Numbered from the stretch's first letter, positions 17,231-26,339 are shown. The stretch: DNA of 64,000 bases from Pseudomonas migulae (GCF_024169315.1 NZ_JALJWR010000001.1:1509501-1573500); one strand, 5' to 3'. Notes: generated from the letters alone by a model not told the origin. Numbers and translations: made by a program.

Positions 17231-18076
17231 ATGTTCGATTGGGAGGATCTGCGGTACTTCATCGTCTTCGCCCACGAGCAGTCGTTGTCCGCAGCCGCGC
17301 GCACGCTCAAGGTCGACCATGCCACCGTAGCGCGACGCATCAGCGCCCTGGAGCAATCGCTGAACCTCAAGCTGGTGGACCGGCGACCTCGTGCCTATGT
17401 CATGACCGAAGACGGGCAACGCATCGCGGCGTTGGGGCGACGCATGGAGAGCGAATCCTTCGCGGTGCAGCGCACCGCGCTCGCGGGGCAGGAAGGCTTT
17501 AGCGGCGAAGTCACGGTCAGCGCCCCGCCGGCGCTGGCCTGTGCGTTGATCGCACCGCGCATCAATGCACTGCGCTTGAAGCATCCGCAGCTGTCCTTGC
17601 AGTTGATTGGCAGTCTGGGCAGCGCATCGTTGTCGCGACGGGAAGCCGACATCGCCGTGCGCCTGAGCCGGCCAAAGGAGCCAGACCTGGTAGCCCGCAA
17701 GGTCGCGACAGTACCGTTCTACCTGTATGGCTCGGCGGATTATCTATCCAGGACCGCTGCGCAGGATCGGGTGTTCATCGCTTACGACGAGTCCATGGAG
17801 CAAACCCCGCAACAGATCTGGCTCAAGCAGCAAGCAGGTGACCGGCCGATCCTGTTGCGCAGCAATGACCTGAACATCCAAGCCACCGTCGCCCAGGCGG
17901 GCGCCGGTATCGCCGCCCTGCCCTCATTCCTGGGCGAGCACTATGGCCTGCAAGCGATCGAGACGATCGGCGCGGGCCTTGAGCGTGAAGTGTGGCTGGT
18001 GGTGCACAGCGATATCCGGCACACCCCGGCCGTGCAGGCGGTGATGCGTTTTCTGGTGTCGTGCTTCGAACAATGA
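17231..18076 (+). CDS. LysR family transcriptional regulator
   Basis: 281 residues. The helix-turn-helix lies at residues 5-62 (YFIVFAHEQSLSAAARTLKVDHATVARRI); the DHATV pattern is of the type found in regulators near DMT exporters. The effector domain follows. It is divergent from the EamA exporter with a 124-base shared control region, the classical LysR-target layout, and ends two bases before the convergent oxidase gene. Confidence 0.88.
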   Translation: MFDWEDLRYFIVFAHEQSLSAAARTLKVDHATVARRISALEQSLNLKLVDRRPRAYVMTEDGQRIAALGRRMESESFAVQRTALAGQEGFSGEVTVSAPPALACALIAPRINALRLKHPQLSLQLIGSLGSASLSRREADIAVRLSRPKEPDLVARKVATVPFYLYGSADYLSRTAAQDRVFIAYDESMEQTPQQIWLKQQAGDRPILLRSNDLNIQATVAQAGAGIAALPSFLGEHYGLQAIETIGAGLEREVWLVVHSDIRHTPAVQAVMRFLVSCFEQ

Positions 18077-18077
18077 A

Positions 18078-19247
18078 TCAGGATTGCCCTGCAAACCGCT
18101 TCAGCGAAAACGCCGACAGATCCAGATCGCTGCTGCCACGCACGCACCACTGCGCCACCGCCTCGCCCAACGCAGCGGAATGTTTGAAGCCATGCCCTGA
18201 ACAGGCCGAAACCACCAGGGTATTTTTCAACGTCGGATGCTCGTCGATGATGAAGTGCGAATCCGGCGTGACGGTATAGGCGCACACCGCTGACTTGACC
18301 ACTCGCGAGGTCACGCCGGCGATGTTGCCGCGCACGTGTGTCTCGAACATCTCGCTCGCTTCGGCGGCGCTGACGGTGCGGTCGAGGGCGTCCGGGGAAG
18401 ATACTTCGCTGTATTGTTCAGTCCCGACTTTCAGGCTGCCTTCGCCGGGTAACGGCGGAAAGCCGTAGTGAGACTGCCCTGCCCCGTGGGTGAAGATGAA
18501 CGTCGGCGAGACCTGGGCAAAGCGGGCATTCTCCTCCCGTTCGAACCAGAACAGCTTCTGCCGACACACCCGCAACAACCGGTCGAACGGTTGCCCCAAC
18601 AACTCCCGCGACCACATGCCGGCACTGACCACGACTTTGTCGGCATGGATCGTTCGCTGGTCGGTGGTGATGGTGACGCCCTGTCCGTGCGAGGTGATGC
18701 CCGTGACGGTTTCGCCCTTCAGCAGCGTCGCGCCGTGTTCCTCGGCGAGTTGCAGTTGCACGGCGATGCAGCGTTCCGGACGGACATAACCGCCACCCGG
18801 TTCGAAGTAGCCGACGGCGCTGTCCAGTACGGTGGAGAACTGCGGGAATCGTTGGCGAATCTGCTCGGCGGACAACACTTCATGCTCGATGCCGTAGGTT
18901 TTCGCCAGTTGAAACGTGCGGTTAGTGAAATCGTTGGCATCGTCGGCGTCATAGTCGGGGCTGGAGGTCATGACCAGCACCCCACACTGCTCGAACAGCG
19001 ACTCGCCGGACAGTGCTTCAAGTTCGCGCCAGATCCGGTGGGAGTTACGGACGATGGGCAGATAAGCCGCGCCTTCCCCGACCGACAATCGGGTGATGCG
19101 CGTGTCGCCATGGCTGGAGCCCTGGGTGTGGGGCGGATGGTATCGGTCGACACCGATCACCCTGACCCCGGATTTGGCCAGCTGATACGCCGTCGCAGCG
19201 CCCATCGCACCCAACCCGAGCACGGCTACTTCACATCGATGTTCCAT
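18078..19247 (-). CDS. FAD-dependent oxidase of the SolA/sarcosine-oxidase family
   Basis: 389 residues. The N-terminal FAD-binding motif is VAVLGLGAMGAATAYQLAKSG; the family signature TQGSSHGDTRITR follows near residue 45, and Cys in SACSGHGFKHSAALGE near the C-terminus corresponds to the covalent FAD attachment of monomeric sarcosine oxidase/N-methyltryptophan oxidase. These enzymes oxidise secondary amino acids to release aldehyde, amine and H2O2. ATG 19247 (MEHRCEV) is the family start. It is divergent from an amidase gene, suggesting a shared catabolic role. Confidence 0.85.
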   Translation of the reverse strand: MEHRCEVAVLGLGAMGAATAYQLAKSGVRVIGVDRYHPPHTQGSSHGDTRITRLSVGEGAAYLPIVRNSHRIWRELEALSGESLFEQCGVLVMTSSPDYDADDANDFTNRTFQLAKTYGIEHEVLSAEQIRQRFPQFSTVLDSAVGYFEPGGGYVRPERCIAVQLQLAEEHGATLLKGETVTGITSHGQGVTITTDQRTIHADKVVVSAGMWSRELLGQPFDRLLRVCRQKLFWFEREENARFAQVSPTFIFTHGAGQSHYGFPPLPGEGSLKVGTEQYSEVSSPDALDRTVSAAEASEMFETHVRGNIAGVTSRVVKSAVCAYTVTPDSHFIIDEHPTLKNTLVVSACSGHGFKHSAALGEAVAQWCVRGSSDLDLSAFSLKRFAGQS

Positions 19248-19433
19248 ATCATCACCGTCCACAAAAGGACCATTTGAGTCTGAAAACCGATGAAAACTCA
19301 AGGGCTGAAAAAACCTTCAGTGGCGGGTGGGATCACGCGGCCATAAAACACCTGGGTACTGGCAACGACCCCTTCATTGGACATACCATGCCGCGCATTC
19401 ACTTCATCTCCATCAGTAAACGGCGGTAACAGC

Positions 19434-21146
19434 ATGATCGAGGTCACCGAGGTTTCCATTGCCGACCTGCGCGCGGCGCTCGAATCCGGCCAGACCACTG
19501 CGGTGGAACTGGTCCAGGCCTATCTCGCCAGAATCGACGCCTACGACGGCACCGACACGCCCACCGCCCTGAATGCGGTGGTGGTGCGCAATCCCGAAGC
19601 CCTCAAGGAAGCGCAGGCGTCCGATAGCCGACGAGCGCAGGGCAAGACGATGGGGCCACTCGATGGCATTCCCTATACGGCCAAGGACAGTTACCTGGTC
19701 AAAGGGCTGACCGCCGCCTCTGGCAGTCCCGCCTTTGCCGACCTGATTGCCTACCGCGATGCGTTCACCATCGAACGGCTTCGCGCCGCCGGGGCGATCT
19801 GCCTGGGCAAGACCAACATGCCGCCCATGGCGAATGGCGGCATGCAGCGCGGCGTTTATGGCCGTGCGGAAAGTCCGTACAACGCCGGCTATCTCACCGC
19901 GCCGTTCGCCTCGGGTTCGTCCAACGGCGCCGGCACCGCCACCGCCGCCAGTTTCGCGGCATTCGGCCTGGCAGAAGAAACCTGGTCGAGCGGTCGCGGC
20001 CCGGCCTCGAACAACGGGCTATGCGCCTATACGCCGTCTCGTGGGGTGATTTCGGTGCGCGGCAACTGGCCGCTGACGCCGACGATGGACGTGGTCGTGC
20101 CGTTCGCCAGAACCATGGCTGACCTGCTCGAAGTGCTCGACGTGGTGGTGGCGGAAGACCCCGACACCCGTGGCGACCTGTGGCGGATGCAGCCCTGGGT
20201 GCCGATTCCGAGTGTCACCTCGGTGCGCCCCGCTTCCTATGCCCAACTGGCCGCGAAGCCCGACGCCCTCGCCGGCAAGCGCCTAGGTGTTCCGCGCATG
20301 TTCATCAACGCTGATCCCGAAGTCGGCACCAGCGAGGCGCCGGGGATTGGTGGGCCAACGGGGCAGCGCATCAACACCCGGCCTTCAGTGATTGCTCTCT
20401 GGGAAGAGGCGCGCAAGGCACTCGAAGCCGCGGGCGCCGAGGTGATCGAAGTCGATTTCCCGCTGGTGTCCAATTGCGAAGGTGATCGCCCGGGCGCGCC
20501 GACGGTGTTCACCCGGGGCCTGGTGTCGAAAGAGTTCCTTCACCATGAGTTGTGGGATCTGACGGCTTGGGCCTTCGATGATTTCCTGCAAGCCAACGGC
20601 GATCCGAAACTGAACCGCCTGGTCGACGTCGACGGGCCGCTGATTTTCCCCCACGACCCGGGCACCCTGCCCAACCGCGAAGGCGACCTCGTCGCGGGCA
20701 TGGACGAGTACGTGCGGATGGCCGAGCGCGGCATCACGCCGTGGGACCAGATCACCACCGTTCCCGACGGCCTGCGCGGACTTGAACAGACCCGTCGCAT
20801 CGACCTTGAAGACTGGATGGACCGACTGGGCCTCGATGCGGTGCTGTTCCCGACGGTGGCCGATGTTGCGCCGGCGAACGCCGATGTCGACCCGGCTTCG
20901 GCCGACATCGCGTGGAGCAATGGTGTCTGGGTCGCCAACGGCAACCTCGCCATCCGCCACCTCGGTGTTCCGACGGTCACTGTGCCGATGGGCATCATGC
21001 CGGACATCGGCATGCCGGTGGGGCTGACCTTTGCCGGTCGTGCCTATGACGATTCGGCGCTGCTGCGCTTTGCCTCGGCGTTTGAATCGACCGGATCGAA
21101 GCGAGCAATCCCGCCTCGAACTCCGCCGTTGGCGACCGGTAAATAA
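19434..21146 (+). CDS. Amidase (amidase-signature family)
   Basis: A 570-residue hydrolase of carboxamides. The Ser-cisSer-Lys triad is in place: Lys84 (PYTAKDS), Ser162 (ASGSSNG) and Ser186 (WSSGRGPAS), with the FAAH-like spacing of 24 between the serines. The nucleophile loop reads WSSGRG rather than the usual GGSIR, so the substrate pocket may be unusual. ATG 19434 is chosen with GGCGGTAAC upstream. It may work with the divergent amine oxidase; it is followed by a strong terminator. Confidence 0.88.
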   Translation: MIEVTEVSIADLRAALESGQTTAVELVQAYLARIDAYDGTDTPTALNAVVVRNPEALKEAQASDSRRAQGKTMGPLDGIPYTAKDSYLVKGLTAASGSPAFADLIAYRDAFTIERLRAAGAICLGKTNMPPMANGGMQRGVYGRAESPYNAGYLTAPFASGSSNGAGTATAASFAAFGLAEETWSSGRGPASNNGLCAYTPSRGVISVRGNWPLTPTMDVVVPFARTMADLLEVLDVVVAEDPDTRGDLWRMQPWVPIPSVTSVRPASYAQLAAKPDALAGKRLGVPRMFINADPEVGTSEAPGIGGPTGQRINTRPSVIALWEEARKALEAAGAEVIEVDFPLVSNCEGDRPGAPTVFTRGLVSKEFLHHELWDLTAWAFDDFLQANGDPKLNRLVDVDGPLIFPHDPGTLPNREGDLVAGMDEYVRMAERGITPWDQITTVPDGLRGLEQTRRIDLEDWMDRLGLDAVLFPTVADVAPANADVDPASADIAWSNGVWVANGNLAIRHLGVPTVTVPMGIMPDIGMPVGLTFAGRAYDDSALLRFASAFESTGSKRAIPPRTPPLATGK

Positions 21147-21149
21147 TGG

Positions 21150-21190
21150 AAAAACGGGATTGGGGCACACGCGCCAATCCCGTTTTTTTT
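21150..21190. terminator. Strong rho-independent terminator
   Basis: Stem AAAAACGGGATTGG / CCAATCCCGTTTTT with a run of nine T, just after the amidase stop; its A-rich left side lets it also stop the convergent minus-strand gene. Confidence 0.92.
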
Positions 21191-21206
21191 TCAGCCGGCC
21201 CTCGCT

Positions 21207-21461
21207 TCAGCGGCTGTGATAATCCTCCCCCGCGACCGCACGCAAATAAGCCTCGTCACCCTTCGTGCGCAAGTCTCGCCACTCCTCCCAATCGATGATG
21301 CCCTGACGATCCATTTCATCCGCCTGCCTCAGCAATTCCTCATGGTAGGCATCCGGGCAGTCCATGCGCAGCGAACAGTTGTCGAGCGCACGGTGCCAGG
21401 CATCCAGCGCCCGAAGTTTTTGCTCCTGAGCCCTCGTCAGCAGGTTTCTGAATGAATTCAT
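21207..21461 (-). CDS. Small hypothetical helical protein
   Basis: 84 residues, mostly charged helices (QKLRALDAWHRAL, EELLRQADEMDRQG, IIDWEEWRDLRTKGDEAYL). Not recognised. I start at ATG 21461 because GGAAG lies eight bases upstream; the frame can extend to 21521. Confidence 0.6.
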   Translation of the reverse strand: MNSFRNLLTRAQEQKLRALDAWHRALDNCSLRMDCPDAYHEELLRQADEMDRQGIIDWEEWRDLRTKGDEAYLRAVAGEDYHSR

Positions 21462-21668
21462 GGCGGCGGCTTCCACAGTCGTTTCTGAATGGAGCAGTCG
21501 GGTGCGACACAGGTTCATCACGCCCGACCAGAGGTGAAAATTTTCGGTTTTCCAGCGCGCAGGCGCGGTAGAAAAACCCTGATTTCAACAACCTGTCGGC
21601 GTCCGGGAAACTCTTTGAATTTTTTTTGACGCGCTCACTCATTTGTCTATGAGCAAAAGGAGCGCCTC

Positions 21669-21926
21669 ATGAATCGCACTGATCTCTTCGTCATTGAATA
21701 CCAGCTCCATGGGGAGCCGAAGTCCTTCATCATCCGGGCGAAAACAATGAGCAATGCCGAAGCCTGGCATTGGGCAAGTTGCGACGCCGGGATCGCGCCC
21801 ATTCCGAAACCCGGCAAGCCGCCACTGAAAGTGGTGTCCCGGCCGCAGGCGGAAAAGTACGGTGTCGCCGATGTGAAATGGCGCGAATCCGCGACGCTGG
21901 ACTGGACGGAGGTATCAACGTCGTGA
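21669..21926 (+). CDS. Small hypothetical protein (DUF6555-like)
   Basis: 85 residues beginning MNRTDLFVIEYQLHGEPKSF, with the run AKTMSNAEAWHWASCDAGI. This looks like a small uncharacterised family common in Pseudomonas (DUF6555, from memory). AAGGAGCGCCTC precedes the ATG. Function unknown. Confidence 0.7.
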   Translation: MNRTDLFVIEYQLHGEPKSFIIRAKTMSNAEAWHWASCDAGIAPIPKPGKPPLKVVSRPQAEKYGVADVKWRESATLDWTEVSTS

Positions 21927-21943
21927 GCGCGTAAAGCGGTGGA

Positions 21944-22864
21944 TCAACCTAACGCCGTATCGAGGAACATCATCACTCCGAAGCCCAGCATCAGCCCCAG
22001 CGTCGCAGGCGTTTCGTGGCCATTACGGTGGGTTTCAGGGATGACTTCATGGGATACGACAAAGATCATCGCCCCCGCGGCGAGGCCCAGGGCCACGGGA
22101 TAGCCCAATGCAAAACTCGTGGAAAGGCCGAGGCCGAACACGGCACCCAACGGCTCCATCATTCCTGACCCGACGGCGATCAACGCCGCCCGCAATGCCG
22201 AGATCCCCGTGACGCGCAACGCCAATGCAACAGCCAGACCCTCGGGGATGTCCTGGATGGCAATGGCCGTGGTCAACGGCAAGCCCACCTTCATGTCGCC
22301 GTTGGCAAAGCTGACGCCGATGGCCATGCCTTCGGGCAAGTTATGCAGGGTGATCGCCAGCACGAACAGCCAGACTCGATTGATCCGCTGAGCCTCAATC
22401 CCCTTGCGTCCACTCTGCTGATGCTCATGCGGGACGAAGCGATCCAGTCCGATCATCAGCGCCACGCCCAGCCCCAGCCCCAGGACCACGACGCAGGCCG
22501 CCAACAACTTGTTATCGCAAATGGTCTGCGCTGCGGCGATGCCGGGCAGGATGAGTGAAAACGAACTGGCCGCGAGCATCATGCCGGCGGCAAATCCCAG
22601 CATGATGTCCTAGGTGCGCGCAGCGATGTCGCGCAGAATCACCGCGACCATCGCGCCCAACGCCGTCGCGGCAAACCCACCGAGACCGCCGAGCAACGCG
22701 AAGTGCAGGTTGTCCTTGTTCGCCCCGGTGAAGGCGCTGTAGCCACTGATCAGCAAAAGGACCGAGACACCCACCAGCGTTGACCAGAAAAAAATGCCCA
22801 GCCAGCCGGCGTTCTTTCCCTGGTCAAACCAGGGCACTCGTGTTGATGGCAACGGTTCGGACAT
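21944..22864 (-). pseudogene. ZIP family metal transporter interrupted by an in-frame TAG
   Basis: Two frames lie in the same phase: 84 codons from ATG 22864 (GGAG six bases upstream) down to TAG at 22610-22612, then Asp-Ile and 219 codons from 22603. Joined, they make a 306-residue GufA-type ZIP transporter of normal length: N-terminal helices (FAATALGAMVAVILRDIAART), then MLGFAAGMMLAAS, the metal-site helices HNLPEGMAIG and QDIPEGLAVA, and the HEVIPE segment. The stop replaces what relatives have as Gln in ...RTQD..., a CAG-to-TAG change. Without readthrough the first part is dead and the second lacks helix 1. ZIP proteins import Zn, Fe or Mn; Mn would suit the adjacent Mn-catalase. Confidence 0.8.
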
Positions 22865-22887
22865 AAGCACTCCTGTTTCCATCCGAG

Positions 22888-22918
22888 CAAAAAAACCGCA
22901 CGCCTGATGGCGTGCGGT
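22888..22918 (-). terminator. Terminator of the Mn-catalase gene
   Basis: On the minus strand, stem CCGCACGCC / GGCGTGCGG followed by seven T, 9 bases after the catalase stop. It separates the catalase from the ZIP gene. Confidence 0.9.
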
Positions 22919-22926
22919 GATCCTCA

Positions 22927-23811
22927 TCAAGCTTGCGGTCTGCCTTGAACACCTGCACCCAGATCCGCTCCCGTGACGGGATTGCTTTCAGGGTCGGACA
23001 TCGTCCGGGCTTTCATGTCCATCAACAGCGCTTCTTCATCAGCGCTCAGCTGCACGCTGGCCGTACCCTCCCCGCCATCGACGGCGGGCATCGGATCTTC
23101 AACATAGTCCCAATCGTCGCCCTGATTCCACGGCCCGCGCGTGCTGCCTTCGCCCTGGGACAGGTTGAAGTAAACGTTGGTGAACTCGGGCATGCCGGGA
23201 AGCTTGCCCTGTGGAAAATTAGGCTGGATCGCGTGCAAGGCTTTTTCAAAGGATAGCTGATGCGCAATTTCGCGGGTCATGAGAAACCCCAGCGCCTCTT
23301 TCACACCCGGATCGTCGGTGACATTCATCAACCGTTCGTAAACGATTTTCGCCCGTGCCTCCGCAGCGATGTTGGAGCGGAAGTCGGCAGTGGGCTCGCC
23401 GATGGTGTCGACGTAAGCGGCCGACCACGGCACGCCGGCCGAGTTGGTCAGCGGCGCGCCGGCGCCATACAACAGGCTGGTGATATGCGAGTCGTTACCG
23501 GCGCCGTTGATGGCGCGATACAGTTCGCCCTCCTCTTCCACGCCTTCGGCCATGCGACCCTTGGCGCCCTTGTTGAGCATGACAATGATCGAGCCGACGA
23601 TCTCGAGATGACTGAGTTCTTCGGTGGCAATGTCCATCAGCAGATCCTTTCTTCCCGGATCATCTTCGGCCAGCGCCTGTGTGAAGTAGCGTGATGCCGC
23701 CGCCAGCTCGCCCTGCGCGCCGCCGAATTGCTCGAGTAAAAGGTTGGCCAGCCCTGGATTGGGTTGAGCAACGCGTACGGTGTATTGAAGTCGTTTGTTA
23801 TGTAAGAACAT
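22927..23811 (-). CDS. Manganese (non-haem) catalase
   Basis: A 294-residue four-helix-bundle enzyme that disproportionates H2O2. Manganese ligands are visible as Glu in EQFGGAQGELAAASRYF, EELSHLEIVG (Glu and His) and in EARAKIVYERL and TREIAHQLSF. The C-terminal segment is hydrophilic. ATG 23811 (MFLHNKRLQ) matches the family; the ten codons upstream do not. It ends in its own terminator. It sits beside the ZIP transporter and stress-type membrane genes, consistent with a general-stress regulon. Confidence 0.93.
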   Translation of the reverse strand: MFLHNKRLQYTVRVAQPNPGLANLLLEQFGGAQGELAAASRYFTQALAEDDPGRKDLLMDIATEELSHLEIVGSIIVMLNKGAKGRMAEGVEEEGELYRAINGAGNDSHITSLLYGAGAPLTNSAGVPWSAAYVDTIGEPTADFRSNIAAEARAKIVYERLMNVTDDPGVKEALGFLMTREIAHQLSFEKALHAIQPNFPQGKLPGMPEFTNVYFNLSQGEGSTRGPWNQGDDWDYVEDPMPAVDGGEGTASVQLSADEEALLMDMKARTMSDPESNPVTGADLGAGVQGRPQA

Positions 23812-24145
23812 GACGAATCTCCTCAGGTCTTGAGACGACATAACTCATTCGACGGTTGACCGAATGCGCCGTCCACAAACATCTGAAGCTGAGGCTCTGG
23901 CGAAAATTTTAAAAAGATTGATCGCTCGCGACAGGCGGCATTTTCCGGTGTTTGTCAGGCCGATTCGCCACCAATCGTCGGCCTTCGAGCAAACGATTCA
24001 AACTTTTATCGGCCCGCTGATCTCAACCGCTGTCGTGAAATTTTCGGGCTGAATTTCGCTGACTTGTCATCGACCCTCGTGGAAGAAATCTCGAACTCGC
24101 GGGTAAGCGTCGCATCCAATGTATAGGCCAACGGAGGTACGCGAC
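23812..24145. other. Divergent intergenic region, Mn-catalase / small acidic protein
   Basis: A 334-base gap with no credible gene. It must contain both promoters; a candidate AlgU-type promoter for the rightward gene is listed separately. Confidence 0.5.
24093..24119 (+). promoter_or_regulatory. Candidate AlgU (extracytoplasmic sigma) promoter
   Basis: GAACTC, 16 bases, TCCAA: close to the GAACTT-N16/17-TCTGA consensus of AlgU. It would start transcription near 24126, just before the ribosome site GGAGG at 24133. The -10 is imperfect. Confidence 0.35.
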
Positions 24146-24385
24146 ATGAACAATGATGACCGTGACAACGCGCTCGAATCGCAAGCGACATCAAACGCTC
24201 CGCCCATCGATTCGTCGGGTAAACCGGTGAATGTGGTCGAAAGGGATTTACAGGACAGAGACGGTGAAGCCGAAGGTGTCGATCAAGCCATCACGCCCTC
24301 TTCCACCCGAACAAAAGAGCAGGATGCCGAGGAACTGCAGCGAAAAATCGATGAGATAGAACGCAAGGTCGCCGACGGTAATTAG
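24146..24385 (+). CDS. Small acidic hydrophilic protein
   Basis: 79 residues, strongly charged and probably disordered at first (MNNDDRDNALESQ), ending in a helical EELQRKIDEIERKVADG segment that could form a short coiled coil. Not recognised, but such small hydrophilic proteins are common among osmotic-stress genes. GGAGG lies eight bases before ATG 24146. Confidence 0.65.
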   Translation: MNNDDRDNALESQATSNAPPIDSSGKPVNVVERDLQDRDGEAEGVDQAITPSSTRTKEQDAEELQRKIDEIERKVADGN

Positions 24386-24403
24386 CCGTTGGCGAGGGGA
24401 TTT

Positions 24404-24436
24404 AGCGGGAGGTCTGTGTCAGACCTCCCGCTTTTT
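24404..24436. terminator. Strong bidirectional terminator
   Basis: Thirteen-pair stem AGCGGGAGGTCTG / CAGACCTCCCGCT, three-base loop and a T run. It lies between convergent genes. The preceding GGCGAGGGGATTT matches one end of the palindromic element at 15571. Confidence 0.92.
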
Positions 24437-24445
24437 CATGCCCCT

Positions 24446-25270
24446 TTACGAAGTACCCAGACCTTGTGACAGATCGGCTGACGTCGTCGATCCGGTGCGC
24501 GGCTCCCCGCTTGGCGTGACGGGCACATCCGAATGATCCGTGGTTTTCGTCACGGTATCGCGCACTGCCTCGAAGCCCTCCCGAGCCTGTTGCTTGACCT
24601 TGTCGGTGAGGTCCGCACTGGTCTTGCCCAGGTAACGTTGCTCGGTTGCCGTCGATGGAAACGCAGCGCCGATCATCGCACCTAGCGCGATCCCGGCAGC
24701 GGCGACCATCAGCGGCTGTTCCTTGAGCAGATGATTGAACTGGCTGCTCATCACTTGCGTGCTGCGCAGCAGACGGTCGCCGGCGTCATGCACCGCATGG
24801 CTGATGTTTTCCGTGGCCGCCCCAAGGTTATCGCCCAGGTGCGCCGCCTTGCCCTTGACGCTCTGGTAGCCGTCCTTGAGGGTGTCAGCGGTCTGATGCA
24901 AATGTTCACGCGCACCGTCGATGCTGTCGGCCAGTCCGTCGGCCCATTCCCCGACCCTGTCCTGATCCGGACCGGTCCGATAGACCGGACGAGGCGATGG
25001 CGGACGATTCTGACTCATCATCAACCACAGCAAGCCGACGGATGTCAGCACGGCCGGCACCGGATTATTGCGCACGCTGGTGCCCAGGTTGGTCAGGAAG
25101 GTGGTGCCGTTGCTCTGCATCAAACCCAACGCCTGATCGAACATCTGACCGGGGGTGAACTTGCTTTCCAGGGCATCGACAATGTTGCCGATACTCGCCC
25201 GCTGCGCATCGATTTCACGCTCGATGGTTTCGGGGCTTTTTCCTGTCTCGGTGACATATTCATTGTTCAT
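24446..25270 (-). CDS. DUF3618 domain membrane-associated protein
   Basis: 274 residues. The first 50 have the DUF3618 pattern (PETIEREIDAQRASIGNIVDALESKFTPGQ), followed by one membrane segment (PVPAVLTSVGLLWLMM), a long amphipathic helical middle (SVKGKAAHLGDNLGAATENISHAV), and a second hydrophobic segment (MVAAAGIALGAMIGAAF). It overlaps the preceding holin-family gene by three bases (ATGA), so translation is coupled. Third gene of a three-gene envelope stress operon; no enzymatic role is apparent. Confidence 0.85.
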   Translation of the reverse strand: MNNEYVTETGKSPETIEREIDAQRASIGNIVDALESKFTPGQMFDQALGLMQSNGTTFLTNLGTSVRNNPVPAVLTSVGLLWLMMSQNRPPSPRPVYRTGPDQDRVGEWADGLADSIDGAREHLHQTADTLKDGYQSVKGKAAHLGDNLGAATENISHAVHDAGDRLLRSTQVMSSQFNHLLKEQPLMVAAAGIALGAMIGAAFPSTATEQRYLGKTSADLTDKVKQQAREGFEAVRDTVTKTTDHSDVPVTPSGEPRTGSTTSADLSQGLGTS

Positions 25271-25698
25271 GAGACTTTCCTCCGCAGCGCTTCCTGGTCT
25301 TTGCTCAAGGCGTCCAGCGTGCGTTCGGGCTTGAAGTGGGACGGCTCGAACTGTTTCTTCCCGGACTGCAGCATGGCGAACCCGACAATCATCACGAGCA
25401 CGCCGACAATCAGCGCGGCCAGCCACGGCGCCATCACCATGCTCAAGCCGTAGACCGCGGACATCAACAGGATGATGAACCCCGCGAGCAGCACAATCGC
25501 ACCGCCCGCCACCCCGGCGATGCCGGCCTTGAGTGTCGTGAGGCTGGCCTGTAACTCGGCTTTGGCCAATGCCAGTTCCTTGCTGAACAGCTCGGGCACT
25601 TCGCGGGACAGCTGACGCAACAGGCCGACGACCGAAGCCTCATGTTCAGGTGCGGGCATCGGTCTTGCGCCCGGCAGATCTTGATTTTCTCTGTTCAT
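25267..25698 (-). CDS. Phage holin family / DUF1469-like membrane protein
   Basis: 143 residues with a soluble N-terminus, then two closely spaced membrane helices (about residues 55-80 and 85-110), and a basic tail. This is the holin-X/YqjE-like pattern (RELSREVPELFSKELALAKAEL). In E. coli YqjE lies beside YqjD, as here. Despite the name this is not a phage gene. ATG 25698 shares one base with the upstream stop. Confidence 0.83.
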   Translation of the reverse strand: MNRENQDLPGARPMPAPEHEASVVGLLRQLSREVPELFSKELALAKAELQASLTTLKAGIAGVAGGAIVLLAGFIILLMSAVYGLSMVMAPWLAALIVGVLVMIVGFAMLQSGKKQFEPSHFKPERTLDALSKDQEALRRKVS

Positions 25699-26339
25699 CA
25701 CACAGCTCCATTGAAGGTGCTCGAACCCGGTGTCGAGGTCGTTGCGAAGTCTGATGGGTGGTCCTGTTCACTTGGCGCAGCCGGCGTGATGCCCGTGGCC
25801 AGGCCGGGGCCTTGATCGGCGCGTGGCGGCACTGAAGTTTCGTAAGGGTGGTGGGCGCCGAAGCCGCCTGACGGTGGCATCGAGTGGCCTTCGGCGGGAT
25901 CGCGAGAGCCGGCGACTGTCGATGCCGGAGCGCTGCCGGCTTTCAGAAACCGCGACAGGCCAAAGCCCAGCGCAATGCTGCCGGCAATGAACAGCGCCGG
26001 ATTGTTACGCGCCAGTTCCGCGCCATCGTGCAACAGCTGTTCGGCACTTTTTCCGCGCAGATTGCCGGCCAGGCCGCTCATGGAATCCGCCATGTCGGCG
26101 AGGTAGTCGGACATGCCGAGGGTGTCCTTGCTTTCCAGTTCGGAAACGACGGATTTCGCGCCCTTGGCCAAGGCTTCGATCTGGTCGGCTGCGGTGTCGC
26201 GGTACTGCCCGAACTGCGCGTCCGCCTGTTGTCGCGCGCCACCGAGCGCTTCTGTGACGTCCTCCTTCAAGTGTTGAAAGTCATGCTCCGGTCTTGCGGG
26301 GTTGTGTTGATTCCCGGTCGTAGTGTCTGAAGTATTCAT
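25698..26339 (-). CDS. YqjD/ElaB-like helical membrane-anchored protein
   Basis: 213 residues. An amphipathic helical region (about 20-110) precedes one membrane segment (ALFIAGSIALGFGLSRFL, about 115-133), the C-terminal-anchor layout of YqjD/ElaB, which bind ribosomes in stationary phase. Here a proline-, glycine- and serine-rich tail of about 75 residues follows the anchor, longer than in E. coli. First gene of the operon with the holin-family and DUF3618 genes. Confidence 0.75.
   Translation of the reverse strand: MNTSDTTTGNQHNPARPEHDFQHLKEDVTEALGGARQQADAQFGQYRDTAADQIEALAKGAKSVVSELESKDTLGMSDYLADMADSMSGLAGNLRGKSAEQLLHDGAELARNNPALFIAGSIALGFGLSRFLKAGSAPASTVAGSRDPAEGHSMPPSGGFGAHHPYETSVPPRADQGPGLATGITPAAPSEQDHPSDFATTSTPGSSTFNGAV

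Noticed and set aside
25267..25698. Prophage holin
   Set aside because: No other phage genes; the family name covers YqjE-like bacterial membrane proteins next to YqjD homologues.
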